This document shows positions 1 through 12,459 of a stretch of 64,000 nt of DNA, piece by piece. The notes below the pieces were generated by a model that was not told the origin of the DNA, searched no databases, and saw only the letters and a list, made by a program, of their open reading frames with translations. The position numbers and the translations under genes are program-made. The DNA is from Chlamydoabsidia padenii (taxonomy: Eukaryota > Mucoromycota > Mucoromycetes > Mucorales > Cunninghamellaceae). Within the stretch, counting starts at the first letter, position 1; every line of letters begins with the position of its first letter. The stretch lies in contig JAIWND010000011.1 in the NCBI GenBank assembly GCA_025330725.1, positions 930,001 through 994,000 on the forward strand, given 5' to 3'.

Positions 1-2722
1 AAACAAGATCCTTTGGCATGGGTGGATATGGCGCGGTATCATGAACTAGGCTTGGGGGTGGAAAAAAGTCTCGTCAAGGCTCAGCAATGTCTTTTACAAG
101 CAGAAAAGCTGGGGTATCAAAAGTAAGTAGCTGAAAAAAAAAAGAAGCAGATTGGTTGATTCATTTTTTTAAAGGGCAAGAATGGCATTGGGTGATTTGC
201 ATTATCGACATAAAATGTGGGACGAAGCGTTCGATGCTTACGATACAGTGGCCAAGATGCATACACTATTGAAAAAACCTGGATGGAATTCACGTTTGGC
301 AATCGCTCGACTGGTCCTGATCGAGGGTCATGCAAAAGGAAATCAGCAGGATATTTATGATTGGCTCTCTACCATGGTCCATCAATCAGGTGCTAATGAT
401 GTTATTTTAATGGAACCTTTGGAACTACTAGGTAAGATGAAATAACACACTTTTTTTTTTAATACTAAATATAGCTCACATACATTGTTATTTAATAGGA
501 ATATGTCACGAATTTGGGAAAGGGACCGACAAACATCTCCCTTCAGCTATGGAGTGTTACAAAAGAGCTATTTCTGGGTCAACAGCAAATCAGATGATGA
601 ATTGGATCCAGGAACGAACAAGGTTTAGACTCGTGGAAATGTATATGCAGAGCGCCGATCAGTACTCGTTGGCATGGGAACAATTACAGATCACCAAAAC
701 TCACTTTAACGTTATGAATCATCAATGCAAGTCAAGTCGCACCCTGGCAAGAACTGCAAGGTTTTATATAGGTAAGCTGAAAAAAAAAGTACTCTTGGAA
801 ACTGACTCTTCTTCCAATTAGGCTACTTGCTTTTGCACTGGAATCAGTTGAAATCCCGCTCCGACGAGGCGCATGCATGGCTCACACAAGCAGCCGATGA
901 GGGTGATGGTAATGCTGCATGGGAACTGGCTCAACTCTATCCTGAATCTGCCAAACAACGACTTGAACAAGGTGTTTCGGCTTCACATAGTGGATGCATG
1001 GTTTCCTTGGCTTTATTGTTGGAAGGCAATGATCGATGTATGGAACTGTTGGACCGGGCGATTGAACTGGACGACAACCCCATGGCTTTATACCACTATG
1101 GTCGACTCATGTATGATACGTATCTCGATGATCCAAAACAACATCAACAACATTTAGATCTTGCATTGGATTATTATATGAAATCAGCAGCAAAAGGCAA
1201 TCATGGGGCAATGGTACGGATCGGACAGTTATTCGATTCTTTGGAACAATACGACGATGCTCAACTATGGTTTGAACAATGTGGTTCGGAACATCAGTTG
1301 GCAAAAATCATGCTTATCAAGTATCAATGTCAAGGTTTAACAAGTGGTGATCATACCATCCAACATTTACAAGATGCCGTGCAAATCTGGTGGGAACAAC
1401 AAGACACTTTATTGGACAGAATGGATCGATACACGTCTAGTCAAATCTGCCTATTTATGGCTCAGCAATTTTCTTCTGAACAATGGTATAAACGATCCAT
1501 GGATCTATCAGCCAACAAAGAAGCAGCCTATGAACTCGGCAAACTCTATGAATCCAACGGTGATCTCACGGGGGCAATGGACTGGTTCCGAATGGCGGCG
1601 GAACAATGGAACGATGCCGAATCTCAGTACCAACTCGGCATGTACCACGCACACGGACTAGGAAACCTCGAAGAAATCAACCTCGTGGCGGCTCAACGAT
1701 ACTTGAAACTCGCCGCGCACCAAGGCAATGCCATGGCGAAACATGAATTGGGCTCGGTCATGTTCCGACATGCTTGGCATCTCTGGCACCACGATCAACA
1801 ATACCAGCGTGCCCTCAAACAATTCGAACAAGCCGCCGCCCTCGTCCCTGAAGCATTGGTGGAATTAGGTCACCTCTACCATACCGGGTTCCAGTCCCAT
1901 GATGGCGGCGATTTTTGCCTCATTGTCCAGAACTACAAACAGGCCTTTGCCTACTACTCTGAAGCGGCACGGCAAGGCAATGCCAAAGCAGCACTCATGC
2001 TTGGATCTTATTATGAAGAAGGCTACTTGAATGGAATGGAAAACCTTGAGGAAGCATTGACATGGTACGAAAAAGCTTACCAATGGAAATGTCGTCCGTT
2101 GGCGGATCTCGCGATTGGGAAACTCAAGCATCGTATGGCGGAAAAGCTGCTCTTGGTGGATCATCAAGGCGGATTGGATCTGCAGGAAGAAGCGTATACT
2201 TGGTTTGAAGCTATTGATGATGGGTGTGCTAAAGTCATGGTAGCCTTGTATCATCTCAAAGGGTGGGGGCGTAAACGGTGTGATCCCGTCAAGGGGGTCG
2301 AGATGCTCAAGCAATTGGTCAAGGATGGTGACAATGAAGCGGCATTGGTGGAGCTCGCCATTTGCTATGATCAAGGCATAGGTGTCCAGCCAGATCTGGC
2401 TCACGCTTTGGTGTATTGGGAACAGGCCGCTCAATTGGGTGATGATGTGGTGGCGCTTAGAAGGACAGAGGAAATTTATCGGTTGGGATTGGCTGGATCG
2501 TGTGATCCTGACAAGGCGGATGAATATGGTCGGCGTGCTGACATCATTGGTAAGTAGCTGTAATATATATGTATATGAAGAAATTTGGTTACTGATTCTA
2601 TATGTATAGAATGTAGCAAGCGAAATGAACGTGAAAAATCTTTTTGCTCGACTTCCTCCTCTTCTTCTTCTTCGTATGCCTCTCGACGCTCTTCTTTGGA
2701 CTCTTTAAACCAATTGTATTAG
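1..2722 (+). CDS. Sel1-like repeat protein (5' end missing)
   Basis: Exons <1-122, 181-431, 499-771, 822-2549 and 2610-2722 join in frame to about 828 residues; the start lies left of the window. The chain is a long run of Sel1/TPR-like helical repeats, seen as recurring A-x2-G-x3-A and LG-x-Y/M signatures (YELGKLYESNGDLTGAMDWF, YQLGMYHAHGLG, LMLGSYYEEGYL). The last exon adds a Ser-rich basic tail ending NQLY. Sel1-repeat proteins are scaffolds, known in fungi from chitin synthase activators (Chs4/Skt5) and ERAD (Hrd3). No signal peptide, membrane segment or CAAX box is visible in this part, so neither role can be assigned; a cytosolic adaptor is inferred. Repeat class is sure, function unknown. 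Confidence 0.85.
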
Positions 2723-2998
2723 TTTATATATAACTCTGTATTATCTACTATTTGTATAACATAATAATAATAAACCATTTTCTTTTATCTTCTTCTTGCT
2801 TGTGTGTGTGCCTGAAACATGAAACTTCATGCATGTATTCAAATCAAATCCCGATCCACCAGGTTTTAAAAATAGTTTATTCGCCCCCCTTGAAACATTT
2901 TTTCTTTCTTGCCAATGTCTTTCTCATTACCTTTTTTTACATCTTTAAAATCAACTCAACGCGCCAGTTCCCATAATGACGAAATATCAACTAGTTCC

Positions 2999-3864
2999 AT
3001 GGACGATCAAGAACCAACCGATTCATTCCGCCCATCGGCTTGTTTCAAGCGTTATGAACTCTTGACGGAATTGTAAGTAGCTTTTTTTAATCGTCTCACT
3101 TTTTAACCCACTCGCCATAGTATGAATCTTCAAAATGGAAACCAGTGTCCCTTGGGTATTTATCTTATGCCTTGTGCCGATACATTGAATGGTAAGCCAA
3201 TACATACACACTCGCACTCACTCATCTATCTCTTCCTAGTGTGGTATGGTGTTTTATTCCTCCATCAAGGACTCTACAGCTCTGGGGTTTTTAAATTCCG
3301 GCTGGTGATTCCTGAAGATTATCCACTTGCTTGTCCTTCAGTGACATTTATGACCGATGTCTTCCATCCCCTTATCGACAGTCAAGGTAACCTTGCCTTA
3401 CAACCAGGATTCCCTAATTGGCGGCCATATCAAGATTACCTCATACATCTCATCCGGTATATCAAGCATGTTTTTCACCGGTCCTTCTTGGGCAGTCTTA
3501 CCGAACATGTTTGCTTCAACAAGGAAGCTTATCGTTTGTAAGTATCTTTCCCCCCCCCCACTTTATATAGGGTAGACTTACCTTTCTTTGCTTTTTTTTT
3601 TTATTAAAAAAAATGTAGGTATCGACAAGATAAAATTGTGTTCAGGAAAATGGCTCAACAGTGTGCACAACTCTCGATTACTGAATTCTATCTCTTTGAT
3701 CACTTTCCACAGAATAATTTGATCAGGTTTACTCCAATGAATGAATTGGGTTATGGTATTAGAATAACAACAACAAAAAAAGAAAGATATATGAAACTAA
3801 TTCTCTTTTTCTTTTAAACATAATAGATCAGCTCAAGTCTTGTCTTTTGCATAAGTATACCTAA
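2999..3864 (+). CDS. Ubiquitin E2 variant, AKTIP/FTS-like
   Basis: Exons 2999-3072, 3121-3191, 3240-3537, 3619-3755 and 3827-3864 give 205 residues. The core is a UBC fold: GVFKFRLVIPEDYPLACPSV followed by FMTDVFHPLID. Where a true E2 has its catalytic Cys after HPN, this protein reads GNLALQPGFPNW with no Cys, as in UEV proteins. The W after the HPL segment, the long helix and the C-terminal FTPMNELGYD resemble animal AKTIP/FTS, the Hook-associated dynein adaptor subunit, so a role in dynein cargo transport is inferred. The start at 2999 is chosen because an ATG at 2976 runs into a stop in another frame. Family good; the AKTIP assignment is moderate. Confidence 0.75.
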
Positions 3865-5321
3865 ATAAAAACCATAGTTAGATACATACTTCATTAAAAA
3901 AAATAGGTCCTTTAATAAAAAAAAAACCCTCATGTAGATTTATATATGTCTTTTTTATTGTTACGAAAGTGTAGTCATTTATTAGTAGGGGGATAAAACT
4001 GAAACAAAAGGGGCGATAGAGTAAACTGCCACAAGGCACCACGAGGTGGATGATCCCAGTTGGTTCCGTTTTGTTATTTTTTATATTTTTTAATCACTTT
4101 TGGTAAGTAGTTAGATGGCAATATAACAGGGCTACTTAGTACGTATGAGTGTAGCTTTACGACTTGATCGTATCGCTCTCCTCTGCTTGCTTGCTCTGCA
4201 GATGCGCAATGGCCTGACCAGATAAGATGTCGGTATGATAGAGTAGCACCCCAGCTGTTATACTTGAGTGTACCTCTACGACTTGATCGTATTGCTCTCC
4301 TTAGTCTGATTACTATATAGATGCTTATCCAGTAGATGTACAAATAGTGCTTCTGTGCATCGGCGGCAAACAACTGATGTTTATGTAGAAGCTGCCTACT
4401 ATTATATTGTCTACTTTGCATGTTGAATCATTATAATTACTAATCACTTTATTTATATTTTGCAATTTGTATATTCAATTCTTTCATGGCCCCACCGCTA
4501 TTATAAAAATACACCCTGCTCCCAAGCTATCGGCAAGATTGTGTTCGTAACGTTTCCTATTGCATTTGTATAGTCTTGATGGCTGAAAACATTCTTATAA
4601 CCATAATCAGTTAAATCCCACCATGCTCAAGCGCAATCTCTTCCAAATCTATTTGATTATCCAAGCCATTGTTTGCATGGAAGCCTTCTTTGTTGGGGTT
4701 CCTTTTTCATCAAAGATTCTTCCTTGACCATCTTTGTAGAAGAAAAAAAAAAAAAAAACTACTCATTTACGGAATGATTAAAGGCACAGTGTTTGGTAAA
4801 TACTTTATATATACATATGTTTTATCAAATATCAGATTCCTGATAGACTTTATTAGGTTATGGTCATGTATCAATCTTCTGGAGAGTGATAAAAAATATA
4901 TATTGTGTTATTATCTATCCTTTACACCCTATATTTTATAAATGCCAAAATAGCACAAAGGGACTAGCACTTGATTTTTATTCTTTTCTCTTGAAACGTC
5001 CCAATGTCCACAAAAGAAATAAAAATAAAAAGTCCGAATCTAAACTCAAAACACAGTATTCATGCATAAAAGATTGACAGGCCACCAATCATGAAAAGGG
5101 AGCAAAGAAAAAAAAAAAAAAAAAAAAAAAGGTTGAACCTCCGTAGTCCCCTTCCTCCTCCTTATTGTTTTATTTATCATTTTGAATGGCTTTTACCTCC
5201 CTTCTTTTTTCTTTCTTTCTTCTTTTTCTTTCTCTCTCATTCTTCTTGTAACATCCACTTCACCTGAAATCGTAAAGTCACTTTCTTTTTGCTGACACAC
5301 TCTTTTCTCAAAGGGAAAATC
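3865..5321. other. Intergenic region with an imperfect direct repeat
   Basis: No conserved gene recognised. It contains a 37-nt direct repeat 119 bp apart (4147-4183 and 4266-4302, four mismatches), A/T-rich tracts including a 20+ A run near 5110, and a 34-codon hydrophobic ORF at 4623-4727 (MLKRNLFQIYLIIQAIVC...) with a TATA-like TTATAAAAAT about 120 bp upstream. The small ORF cannot be supported as a gene. The last 150 bp is pyrimidine-rich promoter of the next gene. Confidence 0.5.
4147..4302 (+). repeat. Imperfect 37-nt direct repeat pair
   Basis: Positions 4147-4183 and 4266-4302 share GAGTGTA-CT-TACGACTTGATCGTAT-GCTCTCCT with about four differences. The spacing is 119 bp. No coding frame is associated, so it may be the remains of a dispersed repeat. 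Confidence 0.6.
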
Positions 5322-8300
5322 ATGTCAACAACACTCAACAAACATAGTAAAAGTAAAACCGAGCTGGATCTCTATGATCACCAAAGACAAGAACAATATT
5401 TACAAAATGAGAAATTGGTAACGGAGTTTCTTAATGAAATTCTGGGGCTGGATTTGAAAATCGGTGAACTGTTTGATGCATTGAAGGATGGTGTACTTTT
5501 ATGCAGGCAAGTTTCAAGACAGGTTTTTTTTTTTTTTTTTTGTTGTAGAGAGAGAACTAACCTACATTTACAGATTGATCAATAAAATTCGACCAGGTAC
5601 TATCAAACATGTCGGTCAAAAGGATTTATCTTTTGTCAAGGTAAAAAAGGAACCTTTTAAAAAACAATGTGATTGATTACTAACGTATGGGTTACTAGAT
5701 GGACAACATCACTAGTTTTTTACAAGGTGCAAAACAGGTAAGTGAGAGAAACTTGAGATACTTTTATATAAAAAAGGAGATAACATATAAGGGGGAGGAG
5801 AGGGATAGATTGAAAAAAAAAATAGAATAAAGAAACATATTAACAACTTTTGGTGACATGATAGATCGGTTTGACTGATACTCAGTTATTTGAAACGAGT
5901 GACCTTTTTGAAGGCAAAGACATACTAGCGGTAATTGAAAAAAAGGCATAATCCTTCTCCATCACTAAACCATCGACTCTTTATAGGTGATGAATACCGT
6001 GATAGTACTACAACATCGTTATAAACAACAACAAAACGAGGATCACCCTAACAAATTATGCCGACATACGACACCAAAAAAAGGTAACACAGAGTGGGGG
6101 CCAATGATAAAACCCCGACCCTCCTCTTTTCTTTCTTTCTCACCCCTTTCTTATCTCATAAAAAGAGCCTCAAGACAACACTTCTCGACCCAATTACCTA
6201 TTGTCTCCTGAATCCAATCAAGAAGAACAATCCACACCAATAGTCACACGACCACCAAAATCACCCTTACGACCTGAACGAAACAGTACCACAGAATGGA
6301 CAACAAGCGAATTCAGTAGTGTGGCCTTGTCATCTTCATCTTCTTGCACATCACTCTCATCCATCTCATCTATTGCTTCCAGTATTCCGAAAACACCTGA
6401 TCAAACTCAACGGAATACATCAAGTCGACGCCGACACTCGAATACAACCAAACATAGTAGTCTGGGTCATTCCACCGATCGAAAATACTCGGCTGCTACA
6501 ACTGAACATGGGACACAAGATAAACTGCTGTTGAAGATCAAAGATGGCTCATCAAGTACACATTATGTAAGTAATGGTTAATGAAGGGGATGATAACTAA
6601 TCCTTCTCTCTACGTGTTGTAGCAATTAGGAAACTGTATAGGAAAAGGCCAATTTGGGTCCGTCTTTAGGTAACAAATTGTTTTGATCCTCTCTCTCTCT
6701 CTCTCTTTAACTCTTTATCTTTGACAATAGGGCTTTGGATCTTGGTACTGGTGAAATCGTGGCTGTCAAACGGATCAAATTTGATGATGGCGAGCTGGAC
6801 AAGGAAATCACGGTAAGGAGGGACACATCAACAACACGCTATTTATTCATCTATATATATATATATCTAGAAAGAAGTCTCCTTACTCAAGACATTATCA
6901 CACATGAATGTGATTTGCTACTTGGGTTTCATTCGCAGCAAACATCACATCAACATCATTCTAGAGTAAGTTTTTAACCATCCTCTTATGACTAGATTAA
7001 ACCAATTCTTTTTTTTTAAAAAAAATAGGTATGCAGAAAATGGATCTCTTATGTCTACTTTGAAATCATTTGGTGCCTTTCCGGAAAAACTGGTATGCTC
7101 CTTTTGTGTCAAAATTCTTAATGGATTGGAATATCTTCACAGTAATCATGTAAGTAAAACACACACACACAAAAGGAAGGAATAGACTGACCCCTCCTTT
7201 CTTTTTGTACAGGTGGTTCATTGTGATCTAAAAGCGGCGAACATTCTGACAACCAAAACGGGTGATGTAAAACTAACTGATTTTGGTGTCTCACTCAATC
7301 TCAAGATCAAACCAGCCGATACTGAATCTGTATCTGGAACACCCAATTGGAGTAAGTCTTCAACTTTTAATCTATACGTCAATTTAATTTAATTTTTTTT
7401 TTTTTTTTTTTTTTCGCTATATAATAGTGGCTCCAGAGGTGATTGAATTGAAAGGCGCTTCTACCAAATCGGATATATGGTAAAAAAAAAAACAAAAAAC
7501 AAAAAGAAACTCACCCCTCTCCTAACCCTATTTCTCTCTCTTTCTCTCTCTCTCTTATAATAGGTCATTGGGATGTACACTCATCGAACTCGTCACGGGA
7601 AAACCACCATACACTAATATGAACGCCATGTCAGCCATGTTTCGAATTGTCGAAGACGATTATCCACCTTTACCAGACAACATCTCGGACGAAATGAAAA
7701 GTTTCTTATTATGCTGTTTCCAGAAAAACCCTGACGATCGACCTACTGCTGCCCAACTGAAAAACCACCTCTGGCTTCGAAAAAACCGTAAACAGATGAA
7801 ACGAAACAAGACATACTCACAAAACCTTGCTACTGCTGCCAGTCGACCTTCCTCTTATACACCTGTCACTCGATCCAGTCGTGCCTTATCGGTGGGAAAA
7901 GAAAATGCAGGGTTGTTTCCCATGTTTAATCAGCCTGAAGATTATATCACTCATCGATTCATTCAAACATCTTTTGGAAGGAGTAAGTAGACGACTAGGG
8001 AGTGTATGAACTTGACTAACCAACTCTCTCTTTTTAGTGGTTGAATGTAAAGTATGTAAGGATGTCATTACTTCACATGCAACATTATGTCAAGGTAATA
8101 ATAATAATAATAATAAAAAGAGCTTTGAAGGTAATACAGGGAAACTAATATTGTATCTATATAGTATGTGGTCTGATTTGTCATGATCCATGCAAGAAAC
8201 TGGCCTTTTCTTGTCCACCCAAGGTCGAACATCAACAACCTTCTTATGATGTAAGTTGGACTGGAATATAGGTATGATTTACTAACATGTGTTTTTAGTG

Positions 8301-8571
8301 GGTATTCTCGGCCAAAATATACAATCGACAACGACCACGCTCATTGAATGACCATCCCCATGCAGACAGTATCAAACAGTATTCAAAAACACTTGGTCTC
8401 ACACCACAGGAGCAACAAGCCTTATGCGATAACCCCGCCCTTCTTCATTTGGCACTAGGCACAATGGACACCAGTAATCATCATCATCTTCAAAAAACCG
8501 GCATTAACAAACATCGATCGCACAGGCTATCAAGTAGTACCAGTGATAGTAAAGAATGCGTGATCAACTGA
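5322..8571 (+). CDS. CH domain + Cdc7/SepH-type kinase + C1-like finger
   Basis: Sixteen exons: 5322-5506, 5574-5640, 5699-5737, 5865-5930, 5987-6083, 6175-6566, 6623-6669, 6731-6812, 6871-6965, 7029-7149, 7213-7351, 7428-7479, 7564-7982, 8038-8094, 8165-8250, 8299-8571 (738 residues). Residues about 25-130 are a single calponin-homology domain (LKDGVLLCRLINKIRPGTIK, MDNITSFLQGAKQ). A Ser-rich linker precedes a kinase at about 283-535 with GKGQFGSVF, VAVK, DFGVS and GTPNWMAPEV. The body (EYAENGSL, ELKGASTKSDIWSLGCT, CCFQKNPDDRP) is closest to septation-network Cdc7/SepH. The catalytic loop is HCDLKAAN, so Cys replaces the usual Arg of HRD. Residues about 601-640 form a C1-like CxxC/HxxC cluster. 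The first intron is GC-AG. A septation or actin-linked role is inferred; CH domains are not part of classic Cdc7. Confidence 0.85.
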
Positions 8572-9141
8572 TCTTGGGCGTAGTTATAGTAGTAGTTTGT
8601 TTTTTTAGCACTCGTTTTATTTTGTATACCTATAGTTTCTTTTTTTTTTTTTTTTTTTTCTTTTTTACTTATCTTTTATATACCTTTATCAAAAAGTCGT
8701 TATTAAGACTTGTTGTTGACCATCACTAATAAAATACATTCATTGTTTATTTTGTTTTTAATCCGTCTTGTATAGAAAGGGTTTTAAAACAGGAAATCGG
8801 GGTTTGAAGATGCATGAATTCATAACCGTAAAGTCACAAGTATGGTTTTAGTACGCTAAAGTTAGTCCAGTTTCTTAACGTTAGAGTCCTTTGTAAGGTT
8901 CATGCACGCGGGGGTTAAAAATGTGGGTCAAATCCATCCAAACTCGCCCCTCGTTAAAAGATTATGCGTTTAGGGGAGACTCTGGTTTGCAAAGTTTGAA
9001 AAAGGTGGCATAAAAGAGTTGGGAGCGGAGTATATCATGATGAACCTTGATTTAGTTCGAATAGTCATATGATTCTGACCCCTGTCATTCAGCTATATAA
9101 AGAGAACCCGTCAAACTCCCCTTTCATACCATCCATACACA
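8572..9141. other. Intergenic region: 3' end of kinase gene and promoter of stress-type gene
   Basis: The left part holds T-rich tracts and AATAAA-like signals after the kinase. The right part is the promoter of the gene at 9142, described separately. CGGGGTTTGAA (8798-8808) followed by TGCATGAATT (8811-8820) are copies of two recurring intergenic motifs. Confidence 0.5.
8947..9123 (+). promoter_or_regulatory. Cluster of four STRE-like sites plus TATA box
   Basis: CCCCT occurs at 8947-8951, 9079-9083 and 9119-9123, and AGGGG at 8972-8976. TATATAAAG lies at 9094-9102, 40 bp before the ATG at 9142. CCCCT/AGGGG is the stress response element bound by Msn2/4-type zinc-finger factors in yeasts; use by this fungus is inference. 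Confidence 0.5.
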
Positions 9142-9471
9142 ATGTTTAACCCAGGAATGAACAAGAACGACTCAGATCAACAACGAAGCTGTAACGGTGG
9201 TGAAGCTTTCAATGCCAATGATAACTTTGGCGTGGACCAAAATCAAACTATGGGTCAAGGTGTGAACCAAGGTGGCTACGATAGAAATATGGGTCAAAGT
9301 ACAAACCAAACGTCTACCATGATGAACTCTGAAAACAATGACTCATTTGGTGGTAGCGATCAATTCCAAAGACAATATGTTGCTTCTCAAAATGATTTTG
9401 GTAGCTCTCGAGATCAGCAGCAAAAAGGAGATCAAAACAAGAAAGGTGGTTTGTTTGGACTTTTCCGTTAA
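9142..9471 (+). CDS. Small N/Q/G-rich, stress-type hydrophilic protein
   Basis: A single-exon ORF of 109 residues, very rich in Asn, Gln, Gly, Ser and Asp, with no hydrophobic core and one Cys. It has loose internal repeats (QNQTMGQGVNQGGYDRNMGQ, STNQTS) and a basic end KKGGLFGLFR. Low-complexity hydrophilic proteins with GLFG-type ends are common among fungal stress-induced proteins, and the STRE-rich promoter with a clear TATA box agrees. The start follows the TATA by 40 bp and no upstream ATG is in frame. I do not recognise the family; an intrinsically disordered stress protectant is inferred. Confidence 0.7.
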   Translation: MFNPGMNKNDSDQQRSCNGGEAFNANDNFGVDQNQTMGQGVNQGGYDRNMGQSTNQTSTMMNSENNDSFGGSDQFQRQYVASQNDFGSSRDQQQKGDQNKKGGLFGLFR

Positions 9472-9697
9472 TAATATTATGTGAATAAATTGTTTGAAAT
9501 ATGTAAAGTGGTTATTGAACACCGTGAGAAAAGAATGTTTCGGCTAGACTAACATATGCGGGGTGTAAATATGCATGAATGTCGGCGTTTTAATATCGGT
9601 GAAGAGAGTACATAGTTTATTACAATATAAAAAAAAGAGGAGAGGAGGATAAACAATCTATTACTATAAAGGAGAGGAGGGATCTCTTTAATTGAAT
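9472..9697. terminator. Convergent 3' region between stress gene and AFG3
   Basis: Short convergent spacer with A/T-rich stretches and AATAAA-like signals on both strands (GTGAATAAATTG near 9482). It also contains GCATGAAT-GTCGGCG (9573-9587), a copy of a recurring intergenic motif. Confidence 0.4.
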
Positions 9698-12085
9698 CTA
9701 TAAGACATTATCATTCTTGGGTTTAGCAACATCAGGCGCTTCGATCTAGATTAAAAAAGAAGAGTGAGTTTCCATTACAGCAGCAACCATTCTTTTATTT
9801 GATTACCTTTGGCTTTCTGACATATTCATCATACACTGTCTTTTCCACAAACGGACGCATTCCCAAAACACCTTCAATGTCTTCACGAGTAATGACTTCC
9901 TTTTCCAACAAGAGCTTGGCAACCTTTTCCACATCGGCACGTTTTTCAGTCAACAGATCCACCGTTCGAGTATAAGCATCCGTGACCAATTTGCGGGCTT
10001 CATCATCAATCAAGGACCCAGTCTGTTCGCTGTAAGGTTTCTGGAATTGTTGTTCAGAGTTGGGGTCATGGAAAGAGATGGGACCGACACGAGGGTTCAT
10101 ACCATACGTTGTCACTTGAGCATAAGCAATCTTGGTCACCTTTTGTAAATCGTCCTGGGCACCGGTAGTAATGGAGCCAAAAAAGATTTGTTCAGCCACC
10201 CGACCCCCCAATGTCATACACATGCGATCCAGCAGTTGATTTTCCGAGTACAAGTATTGATCCTTGGGCAAGTATTGAGCATAACCTAGAGCGGCCACAC
10301 CACGAGGAATGATCGAGACCTTGAGAAGAGGATCGGCATGCTTGAGATACCAGCCCGCCACCGCATGACCAGCTTCGTGGTACGCCACCGTCTTCTTTTC
10401 CTCGGGCGACAAGACCCGGGATTTCTTTTCCAGACCAGCAATCACCCGTTCAATCGCTTGTTCAAAGTCGACTTCTTGTACTTGATCCTTTTGATGCCGG
10501 GCAGCGATCAAGGCTGCCTCGTTACACACATTATGGATATCCGCACCAGAGAAACCAGGGGTAAGCGCCGCGAGTTTGCGTGACAGTTGATCGACATCTT
10601 CAGTGGTCTTGATCGGTTTGAGATGCACCTTGAAGATTTGTACACGGCCACCAATGTCAGGTCGGTCCACATGGATATGTCGATCGAGACGGCCAGGGCG
10701 CATCAGAGCAGGATCCAATACATCAGGTCGATTCGTACCCGCCAACACCACGATATGTTCATTCGAGTCAAACCCGTCCATTTCCACCAACAGTTGGTTC
10801 AGCGTGCTTTCCCGTTCGTCGTTTCCACCCATTTGACCACCTTTGCCACGGGCTTTACCGATAGCGTCGATTTCGTCGACAAAGATGATACAGGGCGCAT
10901 TCTTCTTGGCATTGGCAAACAAATCACGTACACGAGAAGGACCGACACCGACAAACATTTCCACGAATTCAGAGCCAGAGACACTGAAAAAGGGTACACC
11001 TGCTTCACCTGCTGTTGCCTTGGCCAATAGTGTTTTACCAGTACCAGGAGGACCTAAACAAACAAATAAAAAAAGGTAAGGATGAATACCTATTTTCCCC
11101 CCTACTCTTCCCCCTCTTTTTTACCTGACAAGATAGCCCCACGAGGAATGGTGGCACCAAGACGTTCATAAAGTTGAGGATTCTTCAAAAACTTTACAAA
11201 TTCCATGATTTCTTCTTTGGCTTCATCGGCACCAGCGACATGCTTGAATTTGACCTTGACATCGGTTTCTTGGTTAAACATCTTGGCCTTGCTTTTCCCA
11301 ATTCCAAAGATACCTTGACCACCCCCACCTGGCCCCTTCTTTGTCATATAATACAACACCCCCACCAGTAACAAGGTAGGAGCAAAATGTAAAGCCGTAT
11401 TCAACAGACTGATTTCTTCATGATAAGACACAGGGATACGTTCGGCAGAAGGAATACCCAATTCGGTCTGAGCATCGTCCAGTTTGCGTTCAAAGCTATC
11501 GACCGAGCCAATACTAAACATGAATGTATGTTGAGGCGCCACACCTAATGAGGATGATTCAGGACGTAAATGGACACGGACTCGATTCCGATTCACCACC
11601 ACCAGTCGATCCACGAGGCCCTTGTCGAGTAATTGAGTACGGAAGCCTTGCCAGGTGATTTCTCGAGAGTTTTCGCTTGGACTGGTGAGTTTCCATAAGA
11701 GCCAGGTCCCTACTGCTGTACCCAATACCATGTTTGCATTCACTTGGATTTCAGGAGGTTTGTTCTTGTTGTTATTGCTGTTAGACTTTTTGTCATTGTT
11801 GTTCTTGTCGGGTTTCGGTTGTTCTTCAGAGGTGGGTTTCCTGTCACTGGATCGCTTGTTGGTGGCTTTTCCAGCATCTTTACCAAAGAAACCTTCAAAG
11901 CCTTTAGGAATGTTGAGAGGTTTGTCGTCCTTGTTTTCCACTCGTTTGTTGCTGTCCTTTTCTGACGTAAACAACCGTCGCTGTGTCAATAAACGAGATC
12001 GTAATAAAGGGGTCGATGATGAAAGACCCTTGACATGTTGATGTTGTACTGACCGAGATCCCAATTTACCCAATCGTGATAACAT
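9698..12085 (-). CDS. AFG3: Mitochondrial m-AAA protease subunit
   Basis: Exons 12085-11125, 11053-9807 and 9745-9698 give 751 residues. An Arg/Ser-rich presequence ([13 protein letters not shown]) precedes a K/N/D-rich linker. Then come TM1 ([14 protein letters not shown]), the intermembrane FtsH-ext domain and TM2 ([14 protein letters not shown]). The AAA domain has [16 protein letters not shown] and the R fingers of RPGRLDRHI; the metalloprotease motif is HEAGH. The protein forms inner-membrane rings that degrade misfolded proteins and process ribosomal protein L32. The P-loop is split by intron 1 (ILS/GPP). A last 48-nt exon (ends KPKNDNVL) is preferred over reading through a GTAATC donor to a TAA at 9795, because branch site and acceptor are good. 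The start at 12085 is chosen for the presequence. AFG3 versus YTA10 is not resolved. Confidence 0.93.
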
Positions 12086-12418
12086 GAGGATCAATGTGTG
12101 TATAAGGTCAATGAGAATATAAAGAGATAAAGGGACCAAGGGTGGACAATTTTTTTTTTTTTTGTTTTGACTCTAAATTAAAATCCCGACTTATGGGAAG
12201 AAATGAAGTAACCATAACATATCAATGCATTACCATCATTATTCCAACCCAAAAGACATATTATCCCCACTTACACATTAAAAAAACTATTGTAATACAC
12301 AAAGATGGTTGGACAAATCATTTATTGGTGAGATGATCTAATATATGTATATAAAAAAAATATGATGTGACAAAAAAAAAAAAGTTGAATAATCCGATTT
12401 AATGGTGTGTGTATGTGT

Positions 12419-12450
<32 letters not shown>

Positions 12451-12459
12451 AGTTGCTGT
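12086..12459. other. Spacer: AFG3 promoter and COX6 3' region
   Basis: No gene seen. It contains TAAAATCCCGAC (from 12178), a weaker copy of the recurring promoter motif, about 95 bp upstream of AFG3, and a (GTT)10 microsatellite at about 12420-12450 beside the COX6 stop. Confidence 0.5.

Noticed and set aside
4623..4727. 34-codon hydrophobic ORF resembling a signal peptide
   Set aside because: It stops with almost no mature part and no downstream exon could be joined.
10338..11030. Open frames on the plus strand opposite AFG3
   Set aside because: Antisense shadows of a clear AAA protease coding strand.
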